A DNA stretch of 64,000 nucleotides, taken from contig DASYAU010000091.1 in assembly GCA_036501185.1 (NCBI GenBank), positions 3,105 through 67,104 of the forward strand, written 5' to 3'. Source of the stretch: Korobacter sp036501185. Lineage in GTDB: Bacteria; Acidobacteriota; Terriglobia; Terriglobales; Acidobacteriaceae. Under the pieces are notes generated by a model. The model was given only the letters and a program-made list of their open reading frames with translations, was not told the DNA's origin and made no database searches. Below, one piece after another: positions 1 through 8,090 of the stretch (positions are counted from its first letter, which is position 1; the number at the start of each line of letters is the position of its first letter). The position numbers and the translations under genes are program-made.

Positions 1-990
1 CATCATGCCGAGCAGCACGAGGGCGACGCCGACATAGAGGACGGTGCAGACGATCAGCGAAGCGATGATGCCGAATGGAATATCTTTTTGCGGGTTCTTC
101 GCTTCCTCGGCGGCGGTGGAGACGGAGTCGAAGCCGATGTAGGTGAAGAAGATGATGGCGCCGCCGGTGAGGATGCCGCCGAAGCCGGAGGGCGCGAACG
201 GCGTCCAGTTGGCAGGCTTCACCAACATTCCGCCGACGATGAGGAAAATCACGATGGCGCCGATTTTGACCGCCACCATGATGTTGTTGGTCTCCGCGGA
301 TTCGCGTACGCCGCGAACCAGCAGGACGGTCAGGATCATGACGACCAAAAATGCCGGAAGATTAAAGTACGCACCCGTCCATTTGCCTCCGGCAAAAACA
401 GGAGAGGAGATGGCATCCGGCAAATTTATGCGGAAGGCGGAAAGTTGGGCTTTGAGGTATCCGGAAAAACCGACGGCCACTGCCACATTGCTGACGGCAT
501 ATTCGAGGATGAGATCCCAGCCGATGATCCAGGCGAAGATCTCGCCGAGCGTGGCGTACGAATAGGTGTACGCGCTGCCGGCGATGGGAATCATGGAGGC
601 TAGTTCGGCATAACACAAACCCGCAAAGCTGCAAGCGACGGCAACCAGTATGAACGAGATGGCAATGGCCGGGCCTGCCGCAGGCCGTCCGTGCATCAGC
701 GCGCCATTGACGGACCCGTGTCGAATGAGGCTGGCGATGAGGTCCATGACCTGCGCATGCAGGATGGACGGTATCTCGAAATGCTCGCCTGCCGCCGCCG
801 TTCCGGTGAGAACGAAGATGCCGGAGCCGATGATTGCGCCTATGCCGAGAGCGGTCAGCGACCACGGGCCAAGCGTCTTGGTAAGCGCGTGCCCCTCTTC
901 GTGAGAATCGGAGATCAGCTTATCAATGGACTTGCAAGCGAGTAATTGGTTTGCCAGGGCGCCAGCTCCGGACGACGAAAATGGCCGCAC
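1..990 (-). CDS. APC-family amino acid permease (C-terminal part beyond window)
   Basis: Inner-membrane amino-acid/polyamine transporter of the APC superfamily, probably a proton- or cation-coupled importer. The minus-strand reading frame is open from the left edge to about position 990 and gives alternating hydrophobic helices. The first helix carries the family hallmark GIGAIIGSGIFVLTG, and a later segment reads YIGFDSVSTAAEEAKNPQKD, typical of YfnA/CAT-like permeases. About 330 residues are visible; the rest lies to the left of position 1. Start is uncertain. There is no ATG nearby. GTG at 990 is in frame, but a CTG at 957 preceded by GGAG would give the more family-like N-terminus MANQLLACKSIDKL. 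Substrate cannot be told from sequence. Confidence 0.9.
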   Translation of the reverse strand, partial: MRPFSSSGAGALANQLLACKSIDKLISDSHEEGHALTKTLGPWSLTALGIGAIIGSGIFVLTGTAAAGEHFEIPSILHAQVMDLIASLIRHGSVNGALMHGRPAAGPAIAISFILVAVACSFAGLCYAELASMIPIAGSAYTYSYATLGEIFAWIIGWDLILEYAVSNVAVAVGFSGYLKAQLSAFRINLPDAISSPVFAGGKWTGAYFNLPAFLVVMILTVLLVRGVRESAETNNIMVAVKIGAIVIFLIVGGMLVKPANWTPFAPSGFGGILTGGAIIFFTYIGFDSVSTAAEEAKNPQKDIPFGIIASLIVCTVLYVGVALVLLGMM

Positions 991-1041
991 CAACAGGGCG
1001 TAACACGCTGCCAAGCGAATGCCTGTTGGAGAGTCGAGGAA

Positions 1042-1084
1042 TCTTACCTTGCCGACGGGGTGTGCGCCAATCGGCAAGGTAAGA
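1042..1084. repeat. Perfect 14-bp inverted repeat
   Basis: TCTTACCTTGCCGA (1042-1055) and its exact reverse complement (1071-1084) flank a 15-nt loop. It lies 15 bp downstream of the stop of the small basic protein (minus strand) and before the permease. There is no U-run on either side, so a classical intrinsic terminator is not clear. It may be a transcript-stabilising or Rho-associated hairpin. Confidence 0.6.
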
Positions 1085-1098
1085 GATGTCGCGAGCCT

Positions 1099-1254
1099 TT
1101 ACCGCTTCGAGGTGCCGCGGGCGAGCTTCTTTACCTTTTGTTTCTTGGAGCCGCGCACATAATCGCGCTTTCCCTTGGGGGTGGCTTTCTTGCGCGCTGC
1201 GCGCTTCAACTTCTTGCGTTCTTCTTTGTCGGTGACTTTCTTGGTATTTGCCAT
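1099..1254 (-). CDS. Small, highly basic protein (51 aa)
   Basis: A short gene reading MANTKKVTDKEERKKLKR... to GTSKR, stop TAA. It has 16 Lys and 7 Arg in 51 residues (45 percent), almost no hydrophobic residues and no membrane segment. Such composition suggests a nucleic-acid-binding or ribosome-associated peptide. I do not recognise a named family. ATG at 1254. It lies on the same strand as pcrA upstream (stop at 1401) and the permease downstream, and a perfect inverted repeat follows its stop codon. Coding nature is inferred from the clean start, composition and intergenic position. Confidence 0.6.
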   Translation of the reverse strand: MANTKKVTDKEERKKLKRAARKKATPKGKRDYVRGSKKQKVKKLARGTSKR

Positions 1255-1283
1255 TCGGTTGTTTTGTCCTATCTAAAAGTGTG

Positions 1284-1347
1284 CAGGGGCTTAAGCCCCT
1301 TTCTATTACGCGTCGTACGGCAGCGCTAAAGCGCTGCCCTGATACAA
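1284..1347. repeat. Dispersed two-hairpin intergenic repeat, copy 1
   Basis: Contains the palindrome GGGGCTTAAGCCCC, a short spacer, then the hairpin GGCAGCGCTAAAGCGCTGCC followed by CTGATACAA. A second copy with the same architecture and the same tail is at 29372-29436. Here it sits between pcrA and the small basic protein gene. Confidence 0.75.
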
Positions 1348-1400
1348 AACTTGTTTTGCGCGGCTGAAGTCGCGGCGAAGGTGGAGAGTTCGCGACAGAG

Positions 1401-3941
1401 TTATACCTTCTCTAATTGCGCGAATTTCTCGACCAGCTTTTTTAAGCCGAACCTCGGAAATTGTACCGTAATCTTCGCTTCTTCCCCTTCGCCTTCGCGC
1501 TGATAGACAGTTCCTTCGCCATATTTCGGGTGCTTTACCTTCTGTCCCGGGCGGAAACCGCGCTTCCCTGACGGCGCTTCAACCGGCACGCTCGGGCGGG
1601 AAAACTTCTTGCCGCGCGAGGCGAAAAACTCGGCGATGTTCTCGATGGAGTTGTAGGTCGAGCCGCCGTAGCTCGCTTTCTGCTTGGGGCGCCCGTACTG
1701 CGGACGCTGATCTTCGTTTTCGTAATCGTAATGCGTCTCGTAGGCGTCATCGTTGAAGACTGGGGTCTTCTTCTGCGGTGAGCCGAGGTCTTCGAAGAGG
1801 TTCGAGGGTACTTCGCTGAGGAAGCGCGAAGCGGTACTGGCTTCGGGCATATCGGTTCCATAGCGACGGCGGTAGCGGGCGCGGCTTAGGACGAGTACGC
1901 GCATCGCACGGGTCATGCCGACGTAGCACAGGCGGCGCTCTTCTTCGATTTCGTCGGGGTTCATGAGGGTACGCGAGTGCGGAAAGAGGCCCTCTTCCAT
2001 GCCGACGAGAAAGACCAGCGGGAATTCGAGGCCCTTGGCGGCGTGGAGGGTCATGAGCGTGACTTGGGCGCTAGCGTCGATGTCGTCGGTATCGGCGACG
2101 AGGGCGGCGTGATCAAGGAAGTCGGCGAGAGTCTCGCCGCGATCACGGGAGTCCATGGCGGCGTTCACCAGTTCGCGCAGGTTCTCGATTCGCGCCAGGG
2201 ATTCCGGCGTGTCCTCTTCTTCGAGTTGCTTGATGTAGCCGGTGCGATCGATGAGGAACTTGAGGACCTCGGCGACGTTGGCGTTTTCGCCGGGAGCGCG
2301 GAAGGCTTCGACCTTTTCGGGTGCGGCTTTTTCGGAGATTGCTTCGGGAGAAAATTCTTCGGCCCCGGCTTCGAGTTCGCCGAAGTCGAAGGCCATGCTG
2401 TGCTGGAGGTCTTCTTCTTCGGCAATTTCCGGCTCGGCGGCATCGCTGACCGGCGCTTCTTCGGGCTGCGCGGTTTCGGTCAAACGCTCTTCGAACTTGC
2501 CGAAGAGCATCGCGCGGGCGTCTTCAATCAGTTCGCGGAAGCCTTTGAGTGCGGCGCAGGCGCGGGGCTGCATGAGGCGCTGCTCGACGATGTGGCCTAG
2601 GGCGTCCCACATGGAGAGGTTGGCTTCGAGGGCGATGCGTTCGATTTGCTCGACGGTGGTTTTGCCGATGCCTCGGGTGGGGGTGTTGATGGTGCGAAGG
2701 AGAGCGACCGAATCGCTGGGATTCTGGATCAGCTTGAGGTAGCTGATCATGTCCTTGATTTCGGCGCGCTCGTAGAAACTAAAACCTCCGACGACGTTGT
2801 ACTTGATGCCGTAGCGGCGCATTGCCTCTTCGAACAGTCGCGATTGCGAGTTGGTGCGATAGAGGACGGCGGCGCGCTTGGGCTCGTCGTCTTCGTTGGG
2901 CGCGGAGAGATATTTGTTGATGTAGTCGGCGATGAAGAGCGATTCGTTTTCACCGTCGGGCGCTTCGTAGTAGCCGAGCTTTGCGCCCCCGAGACGCTCG
3001 GTCCAGAGATTTTTCCCTTTGCGCTTGAGGTTGTTTTTCACCACGGCAGACGCGGCTTCGAGAATGTTCTGCGTCGAACGGTAGTTCTGCTCCAGGCGAA
3101 CGATTTTGGCTTCGGGGAAGTCCTGCTCGAATTCGAGGATGTTGCGGATGTCGGCACCGCGCCAGGAATAAATGGATTGATCCTCGTCGCCGACGGCGCA
3201 GACGTTGTGCTCGCGTCCGGCGAGCGCGCGCATGATCTCGTATTGCGGGCGGTTGGTGTCCTGGTACTCGTCGATAAGCACGTACTGGAAGCGGCGGTTG
3301 TATTTCTCGCGGACTTCGGTGGAGACCTTCAGGAGCTGGTTGGTTTTCAGAAGGAGGTCGTCGAAGTCGAGCGCGTTGGCTTTGGCGAGCTCGGATTCAT
3401 AGACCTTGTAGATATGCGCGACGCGCTCCATCTTCGGATCGGCGGAATTGAGGTAGACCTCCTGCGGATCGAGCAGATGGTTCTTGGCGTGCGAAATGTG
3501 CGAGAGAACGGTGCGGGGGGTAAGCTGCTTGTCGTCGATGCCGAGGCGCTTCGTGGCGGACTTCACGATCGATTGCTGGTCGCTCTCGTCGTAGATAGCG
3601 AAATCTTTGCGATAGCCCTTGCCATTGACCTGCAAGGCCTCGATATCGCGGCGCAGGACGCGAACACAGAATGAGTGGAAGGTGGAGATCAGTGGCTTGG
3701 CCAAGGTGCGGCCGCCGGCGAGATTTGCGACGCGCTCGGCCATTTCGGCGGCGGCCTTGTTGGTGAAGGTCATCGCGAGGATGGAGTCAGGCGCGGCGCC
3801 CACTTTATCGATGAGGTAGGCAATCCGATAGGTGATGACACGGGTTTTCCCGCTGCCTGCGCCGGCGAGAATGAGCACCGGCCCGTGGACGGTTTCGACC
3901 GCCTCGCGCTGCTGGGGATTGAGTTTTTCGAGGAACTGCAA
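1401..3941 (-). CDS. pcrA: ATP-dependent DNA helicase PcrA/UvrD
   Basis: Superfamily 1A 3'-5' helicase acting in nucleotide excision repair, replication restart and removal of RecA filaments. The 846-residue protein has the Q-motif LNPQQREAV, Walker A AGAGSGKTR (about residue 27), DEYQDTN (motif II), GDEDQSIYSWRGA (motif III), QNYRST (motif IV), TLHAAKGLEFP (motif V) and VGMTRA (motif VI). The C-terminus has the Tudor-like segment GQKVKHPKYGEG typical of PcrA rather than Rep. A Glu-rich insertion of roughly 75 residues (about 480-555) lies within domain 2B and is longer than in Bacillus PcrA. ATG start at 3941. Confidence 0.97.
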   Translation of the reverse strand: MQFLEKLNPQQREAVETVHGPVLILAGAGSGKTRVITYRIAYLIDKVGAAPDSILAMTFTNKAAAEMAERVANLAGGRTLAKPLISTFHSFCVRVLRRDIEALQVNGKGYRKDFAIYDESDQQSIVKSATKRLGIDDKQLTPRTVLSHISHAKNHLLDPQEVYLNSADPKMERVAHIYKVYESELAKANALDFDDLLLKTNQLLKVSTEVREKYNRRFQYVLIDEYQDTNRPQYEIMRALAGREHNVCAVGDEDQSIYSWRGADIRNILEFEQDFPEAKIVRLEQNYRSTQNILEAASAVVKNNLKRKGKNLWTERLGGAKLGYYEAPDGENESLFIADYINKYLSAPNEDDEPKRAAVLYRTNSQSRLFEEAMRRYGIKYNVVGGFSFYERAEIKDMISYLKLIQNPSDSVALLRTINTPTRGIGKTTVEQIERIALEANLSMWDALGHIVEQRLMQPRACAALKGFRELIEDARAMLFGKFEERLTETAQPEEAPVSDAAEPEIAEEEDLQHSMAFDFGELEAGAEEFSPEAISEKAAPEKVEAFRAPGENANVAEVLKFLIDRTGYIKQLEEEDTPESLARIENLRELVNAAMDSRDRGETLADFLDHAALVADTDDIDASAQVTLMTLHAAKGLEFPLVFLVGMEEGLFPHSRTLMNPDEIEEERRLCYVGMTRAMRVLVLSRARYRRRYGTDMPEASTASRFLSEVPSNLFEDLGSPQKKTPVFNDDAYETHYDYENEDQRPQYGRPKQKASYGGSTYNSIENIAEFFASRGKKFSRPSVPVEAPSGKRGFRPGQKVKHPKYGEGTVYQREGEGEEAKITVQFPRFGLKKLVEKFAQLEKV

Positions 3942-4017
3942 CGGAATTTCCTTCTTCAGTGGCCGAAGATCAATTGTAACGTGGGATAGGGACGGGAAAA
4001 TTTGTTAGAGTTGCGCC

Positions 4018-4332
4018 GTGGACTGGTTTGAGTTCAGCCTGATTGCTGTCGCGAGCGCTGCCCTGCTCGCCTGGGGGCGGCACGTATACGCGTGGCCAAA
4101 CCGTATGTCGCGCTGGTGGTACGACACCAACCGCATTCACCTGGCCTATTCCAAGATTGCAGGCGTGCTGCTGATCTTTTCCGGGTTCCTGGCGGTGACG
4201 TTCGCCCTGGTTTTTAAACTACAGCTACTCGCCTCGTGGGAGGGCTTGCTGCCGGTGCCGGTGTCGTTATTGGGAACCACGTTGCTAAGGCCGCGCCGGA
4301 AAACGCAATTGCCTTGGCATCACAAAACCTAG
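4018..4332 (+). CDS. Small membrane protein, unknown
   Basis: 104 residues from a GTG start. It has an N-terminal hydrophobic segment (FSLIAVASAALLAW), a basic/aromatic loop (RMSRWWYDTNR) and a second hydrophobic segment (IAGVLLIFSGFLAVTFALVF), so probably two membrane helices with a basic C-terminal tail. No family recognised. It diverges from pcrA (77 bp between starts) and converges on the DUF971 gene with 9 bp between stops. The tail after about residue 75 looks less constrained, so the true end could be affected by drift. Confidence 0.5.
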   Translation: MDWFEFSLIAVASAALLAWGRHVYAWPNRMSRWWYDTNRIHLAYSKIAGVLLIFSGFLAVTFALVFKLQLLASWEGLLPVPVSLLGTTLLRPRRKTQLPWHHKT

Positions 4333-4341
4333 CAACCTTCG

Positions 4342-4752
4342 TTAATTCGGTTTCCCTTCGCCTTTATCGAGAGGTTCGCGGTTTCCGACCGCGGCGGCTT
4401 CGCGCTTCATCTTGCATTCCGGGCAGGGACACCATTCGCGCAAATAATCCCAGGAAAAAATTCCGTGCTGGTGGCCGTCGTTCCATACGAAGCGGATGGC
4501 GTACTTGCCGACCGGTTCAACTTCAGTCGGTTTTGCAAGCGCTTTGAACATGGGGAGAGCGCCCGCGACAGCTTTCAACGGATCGCCGGGCTTACGCCCA
4601 TCCTTCTGACGTTCCTCATTACATAAAGCGCACGGACAGGCGTCGCGGAGCCAGGGGAAAGAGTAGGTAGAGCGGTGGCCATCCTTCCACTCGATCTCCA
4701 TGCCGGTGCCTTCGGTTTTGTGCACCTTCACCGATTTCGGATATGCGGCCAT
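4342..4752 (-). CDS. DUF971 domain protein
   Basis: 136 residues with a DUF971 (GBBH-like N-terminal) fold. Two Cys-rich loops, CPCALCN (about residue 40) and CPCPEC (about residue 110), each follow an aromatic strand and would form a metal site, as in the N-terminal domain of gamma-butyrobetaine hydroxylase. Stand-alone DUF971 proteins occur near Fe-S assembly genes in many bacteria, but no such neighbour is present here. Cellular role unknown. ATG at 4752. Confidence 0.85.
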   Translation of the reverse strand: MAAYPKSVKVHKTEGTGMEIEWKDGHRSTYSFPWLRDACPCALCNEERQKDGRKPGDPLKAVAGALPMFKALAKPTEVEPVGKYAIRFVWNDGHQHGIFSWDYLREWCPCPECKMKREAAAVGNREPLDKGEGKPN

Positions 4753-4763
4753 AGAACCATTCT

Positions 4764-4784
4764 AACCACAGAGGACACTGAGGG
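4764..4784. repeat. CCACAGAGG-type dispersed repeat, copy 1
   Basis: AACCACAGAGGACACTGAGGG. Related copies occur at 11664-11691 and 20841-20861, with an inverted partial copy at about 20949-20966. It lies in the divergent interval between the DUF971 gene and gltX. Confidence 0.6.
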
Positions 4785-4906
4785 ATTGGAAGGATGCTAG
4801 GCCCGACATATTGAAGGGTGTCGATATAGGAAGCGGCTTGCAAACCCATCGTCAATTCTTTGTCGCGCTACGTGCTGGTTAGCGCGCTGTGGTTAAATAA
4901 ATCTTT

Positions 4907-6463
4907 ATGGCTGAAAAGAAAGTTCGAGCGAGGTTTGCGCCATCGCCTACCGGGCAGCTGCACGTAGGCAATGCGCGAACGGCGCTGTTCAACTGGCTGT
5001 TCGCACGCCAGCAGGGCGGGACGATGATCCTGCGCATTGAAGATACCGACCTGGAGCGCAGCGAGGCGCGGTACGAGCAGCAATTGCTCGACGACCTGAA
5101 GTGGATGGGAATCGACTGGGACGAAGGGCCGGATGTGGGCGGGCCCTTTCCGCCGTACCGGCAGTCGGACAAGACCTCGGAATACGCTACGATGGCCGAA
5201 CAACTGGTGAGCGAGGGCAAGGCTTATTACTGCTTCTGCAAGCAGGAAGACCTGGACGCTTATCGCGAGCAGGCGTTGAAGGAACATCGTCCACCGATTT
5301 ATCCGGGGACGTGCCGTGGGATTGATCCTGCGGAAGCGAAAAGGCGCAAGGATGCGGGCGAGGCGGCGGCAATTCGTTTGCGGATTCCGGAGCGGCCGAT
5401 CAAATTCCACGACATTGTGCACGGCGATGTGGAGTTCTCAAATGAAGTAGTAAGCGATCCGATCATCCTGCGATCGAGCGGCATACCGGTTTACAACTAT
5501 GTAGTCGTGGTGGACGACATCGACATGCGGATTACCCACGTCATCCGGGGCGACGACCACCTTTCGAATACGCCGAAACAGGTGGCGCTTTACGAGGCGC
5601 TGGACGCGGCGGTGCCGGAGTTTGCGCACCTTTCCACGATTCTTGGGCCGGATCGCGAGAGGCTTTCGAAGCGGCATGGAGCTACTTCGATTGCGAGCTT
5701 CCGTGAAATGGGAGTGCTGCCCGAGGCGCTGGTGAACTACATCGCGCTGCTGGGTTGGGCGCCGACGGGCGGGACGCGGGAGATCTTCAAGCCTGAAGAG
5801 CTGGTGAAAGAGTTTGACCTACGAAGAGTCACACCGTCGCCAGCCATTTTTGATTTCGAGAAGCTCTACTGGCTGAATAGGCATTACATCAAGGAATCTT
5901 CGCCATACCGGATCGCGATATTGGCCCGCAATTACTGGGACCGGATGATCATCGATCACATTGCGAAACGGCGGGCGCTTCCGAAGATCGAGACAAAGCA
6001 TGTGGTGGCATGGGGCATCTCGGAGGAAGTGAACGACTGGTTCGGCCGCGTGACTGCGCTGCTGGTGCCGTCGGTTAACGAGCTCGATGAGTTGCCGGAA
6101 CGGGCGAAATTGATCTTCGATTACGACGCCAAGGAAGCGATTGCAGATCCGGAGAACGCGGAAGTGTTGCACTCGAAAAAGACTGAGGATGTGCTAGCCG
6201 CGTTCAGTTGGCGAATTGCGAACGAGGCTGGCGCGATTTCCGCGGAACGGTTCAAGGCGATTGTGAACGAGGTGAAGTCGGAGACCGGCGCGAAAGGCAA
6301 AGAGCTGTTTCATCCGGTACGCATCGCGGTTACGGGAACGCACTCGGGACCGGAGTTCGACAAACTGATCCCGCTCATTGAAGAGGGTAGCGCGCTCGCG
6401 CTGCCGGTTCATGTGAAGAGCGTGAAGGAACGGCTGGCGGAGTTTACTGAGGCGGGGAAGTAG
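4907..6463 (+). CDS. gltX: Glutamyl-tRNA synthetase
   Basis: Class I aminoacyl-tRNA synthetase that charges tRNA-Glu (and possibly tRNA-Gln, since gatB at 29461-30936 points to the amidotransferase route for Gln-tRNA). 518 residues. HIGH-type signature PSPTGQLHVGNAR near residue 12, SPVYNYVVVVDD-like catalytic core (PVYNYVVVVDDIDMRITHVIRGDDH), and KMSKS-type loop LSKRHGAT near residue 252. The C-terminal anticodon-binding helical domain is complete. ATG at 4907, just after an AT-rich stretch. The 3' end overlaps the convergent minus-strand gene by 20 bp. Confidence 0.97.
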   Translation: MAEKKVRARFAPSPTGQLHVGNARTALFNWLFARQQGGTMILRIEDTDLERSEARYEQQLLDDLKWMGIDWDEGPDVGGPFPPYRQSDKTSEYATMAEQLVSEGKAYYCFCKQEDLDAYREQALKEHRPPIYPGTCRGIDPAEAKRRKDAGEAAAIRLRIPERPIKFHDIVHGDVEFSNEVVSDPIILRSSGIPVYNYVVVVDDIDMRITHVIRGDDHLSNTPKQVALYEALDAAVPEFAHLSTILGPDRERLSKRHGATSIASFREMGVLPEALVNYIALLGWAPTGGTREIFKPEELVKEFDLRRVTPSPAIFDFEKLYWLNRHYIKESSPYRIAILARNYWDRMIIDHIAKRRALPKIETKHVVAWGISEEVNDWFGRVTALLVPSVNELDELPERAKLIFDYDAKEAIADPENAEVLHSKKTEDVLAAFSWRIANEAGAISAERFKAIVNEVKSETGAKGKELFHPVRIAVTGTHSGPEFDKLIPLIEEGSALALPVHVKSVKERLAEFTEAGK

Positions 6464-6815
6464 ATAGTTCCGGCATCTTCACGATAAGCGGTTCTTTGGA
6501 GCCTTTGCGATCGAGCGTGAGCCTTAACGTTACGTCGTTGAAAACGGGATGCGGCTTGTAGCTGAAGAGCACGTCGTAGTCGCCCGGCGGAATGTCACTC
6601 ACTGAAAACTTGCCGTGACTGTCGGTCTTGGTTGCCGAGACGAGGCTGCGTCCGCCGTAGACCTCGACATCGATGTTGGGCAGAGGCTCGCCGCTTTCGC
6701 GCTGGACTACACCGGCTATCTTCTTGACGGGGTGGTCAAGGGTGATGGGCTTCTGGGCGAAGAGAGTCGCTGCGAAGGCAAGCAAGAACACGGTGATCGA
6801 GCAAGCAATTCTCAT
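6444..6815 (-). CDS. Exported carboxypeptidase-regulatory-like domain protein
   Basis: 123 residues: an N-terminal signal peptide (MRIACSITVFLLAFAATLFAQ) then one Cna-B/CarboxypepD_reg-like beta-sandwich with GVVQRESGEPLPNIDVEV, TDSHGKFSVSDIPPGDYDV. Such domains are abundant in acidobacterial envelopes and in plug-bearing TonB receptors; the single-domain form has no assigned function. The ATG directly abuts the TAA of the next upstream gene (6816), so the two are surely co-transcribed and probably translationally coupled. The 3' end overlaps gltX convergently by 20 bp. Confidence 0.75.
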   Translation of the reverse strand: MRIACSITVFLLAFAATLFAQKPITLDHPVKKIAGVVQRESGEPLPNIDVEVYGGRSLVSATKTDSHGKFSVSDIPPGDYDVLFSYKPHPVFNDVTLRLTLDRKGSKEPLIVKMPELSTSPPQ

Positions 6816-7163
6816 TTACTTGAACTTCAGCACCAGTTCCGGTGATGCCTTCTCGGTAGTCACCCGGACATGGTAGAAGTCCGCTATCCCGTTGTGATGC
6901 ACTTTGATGTTGTAGCGGGCGTCCTTGAGGTTGGGAAAGGCGAAGCGGCCCTGGTCATCGGTCTTGGCGTCACCGACGGTGTGGCCATTTTCCCGGCGGA
7001 TGACTTCGACGCGGACACCAGCAACGGGATCACCGTGATGGTTCTTGACCACGCCCATTAATTGCGGAACGCGGAGTTCGTTGACGTGGACGGCGAGCTG
7101 TTCTTCAGCGAACAAAGGAAGAGCGACGGCGAGACAAAGCAGCAGGGCGATCTTGCGAATCAT
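6816..7163 (-). CDS. Exported carboxypeptidase-regulatory-like domain protein
   Basis: 115 residues, signal peptide MIRKIALLLCLAVALPLFAEE, then a Cna-B-like sandwich (GVVKNHHGDPVAGVRVEV, KTDDQGRFAFPNLKDARYNIKV) that parallels the downstream neighbour, suggesting a tandem duplication. The ATG at 7163 was chosen over the long open frame upstream because it begins a clean signal sequence and follows the epimerase stop by 20 bp. The reading frame upstream of it is antisense shadow of the epimerase. Confidence 0.75.
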   Translation of the reverse strand: MIRKIALLLCLAVALPLFAEEQLAVHVNELRVPQLMGVVKNHHGDPVAGVRVEVIRRENGHTVGDAKTDDQGRFAFPNLKDARYNIKVHHNGIADFYHVRVTTEKASPELVLKFK

Positions 7164-7183
7164 GAGGGCTCCGGGCTGAGCGA

Positions 7184-8080
7184 TTATCTCAGAAAATTTT
7201 GCAACGCCTGGCGCAAATCTGGATAGGCAAAGTTGTATCCGAGATCCTGAAGGCGTTTTGGGAGAACACGGACGGAGCCGAGGGCGGTCTCTTCGGCGGC
7301 CTCTTTTCCCAGGATGAGGTGAAGGGCGAAGCGCGGGACTGGAAAGATTGTCGGGCGGTGGAGGACTTCGCCGAGCGTCTTCGTGAAGTCGGCATTGCTG
7401 GCGGGATTGGGGCCAACGAAGTTGATCGGTCCGCTGGTGTTTGGATTCGAGAGCGCGAAGAGCATGGCGCCGATGAGGTCGTCGATGGCGATCCAGCTGA
7501 ACCATTGGCGACCGTCGCCGAGTTTGCCGCCACCGCCAAGTTTGAAAATCGGCAGCATCTTTCCAAGTGCGCCACCTTCTTTGCTTAGCACGACGCCGAT
7601 ACGAGGATGGACAACGCGGACGCCGGCGTCGCGGGCGCTTTGGGCGGCGGCTTCCCATGCGACGCAGATGTTGCTCAGAAAGCCTGTGCCGGGAGCGCTT
7701 TGCTCGGTGAGGATTTCGTCGGCGCGGACACCGTAGTAGCCGATGGCTGAGGCGCTTATGAGGACAGTGGGCTTGCCGGTGCGGCGAAAGGACTCGGCGG
7801 CAGCATCGCTGATGGTCTTCGCGCCAGAAACGCGGCTCTCGGAAATTTCTTTCTTGGCTGCGGCGGTCCAGCGGGTGGCGACGTTCTTTCCCGCTAGGTG
7901 AAAGACGGCGTCGGCGTTGGCGAAGACGGCGGGATCGAGCGCGCGGCCAGGCGTCCACTCGACTTCGTTGGCCTTCGGCTGGCGGCGAACCATGGCAACA
8001 ACAAAATGGCCCTCGGCGCGCAATCGCTCGCAGAGGGCCCTTCCGATCAGTCCAGTGGAACCGGTGACGAAGACCTGCAT
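7184..8080 (-). CDS. TIGR01777-family NAD(P)-dependent epimerase
   Basis: Atypical short-chain dehydrogenase/reductase of the YfcH/TIGR01777 group; 298 residues. The Rossmann signature VTGSTGLIGRAL is at residues 5-16, followed by HLAGKNVATRWT, SASAIGYYG (the family's variant of the catalytic Ser/Tyr segment) and a C-terminal DUF1731-like domain ending in LGYNFAYPDLRQAL. Substrate unknown; in plants and cyanobacteria the homologue acts near cell division. ATG at 8080, 10 bp from the stop of the upstream S9 peptidase. Confidence 0.9.
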   Translation of the reverse strand: MQVFVTGSTGLIGRALCERLRAEGHFVVAMVRRQPKANEVEWTPGRALDPAVFANADAVFHLAGKNVATRWTAAAKKEISESRVSGAKTISDAAAESFRRTGKPTVLISASAIGYYGVRADEILTEQSAPGTGFLSNICVAWEAAAQSARDAGVRVVHPRIGVVLSKEGGALGKMLPIFKLGGGGKLGDGRQWFSWIAIDDLIGAMLFALSNPNTSGPINFVGPNPASNADFTKTLGEVLHRPTIFPVPRFALHLILGKEAAEETALGSVRVLPKRLQDLGYNFAYPDLRQALQNFLR

Positions 8081-8090
8081 CGACTCTCCT

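Noticed and set aside
2646..3674. 342-codon plus-strand frame opposite pcrA
   Set aside because: Antisense shadow; the helicase motifs on the minus strand are unambiguous.
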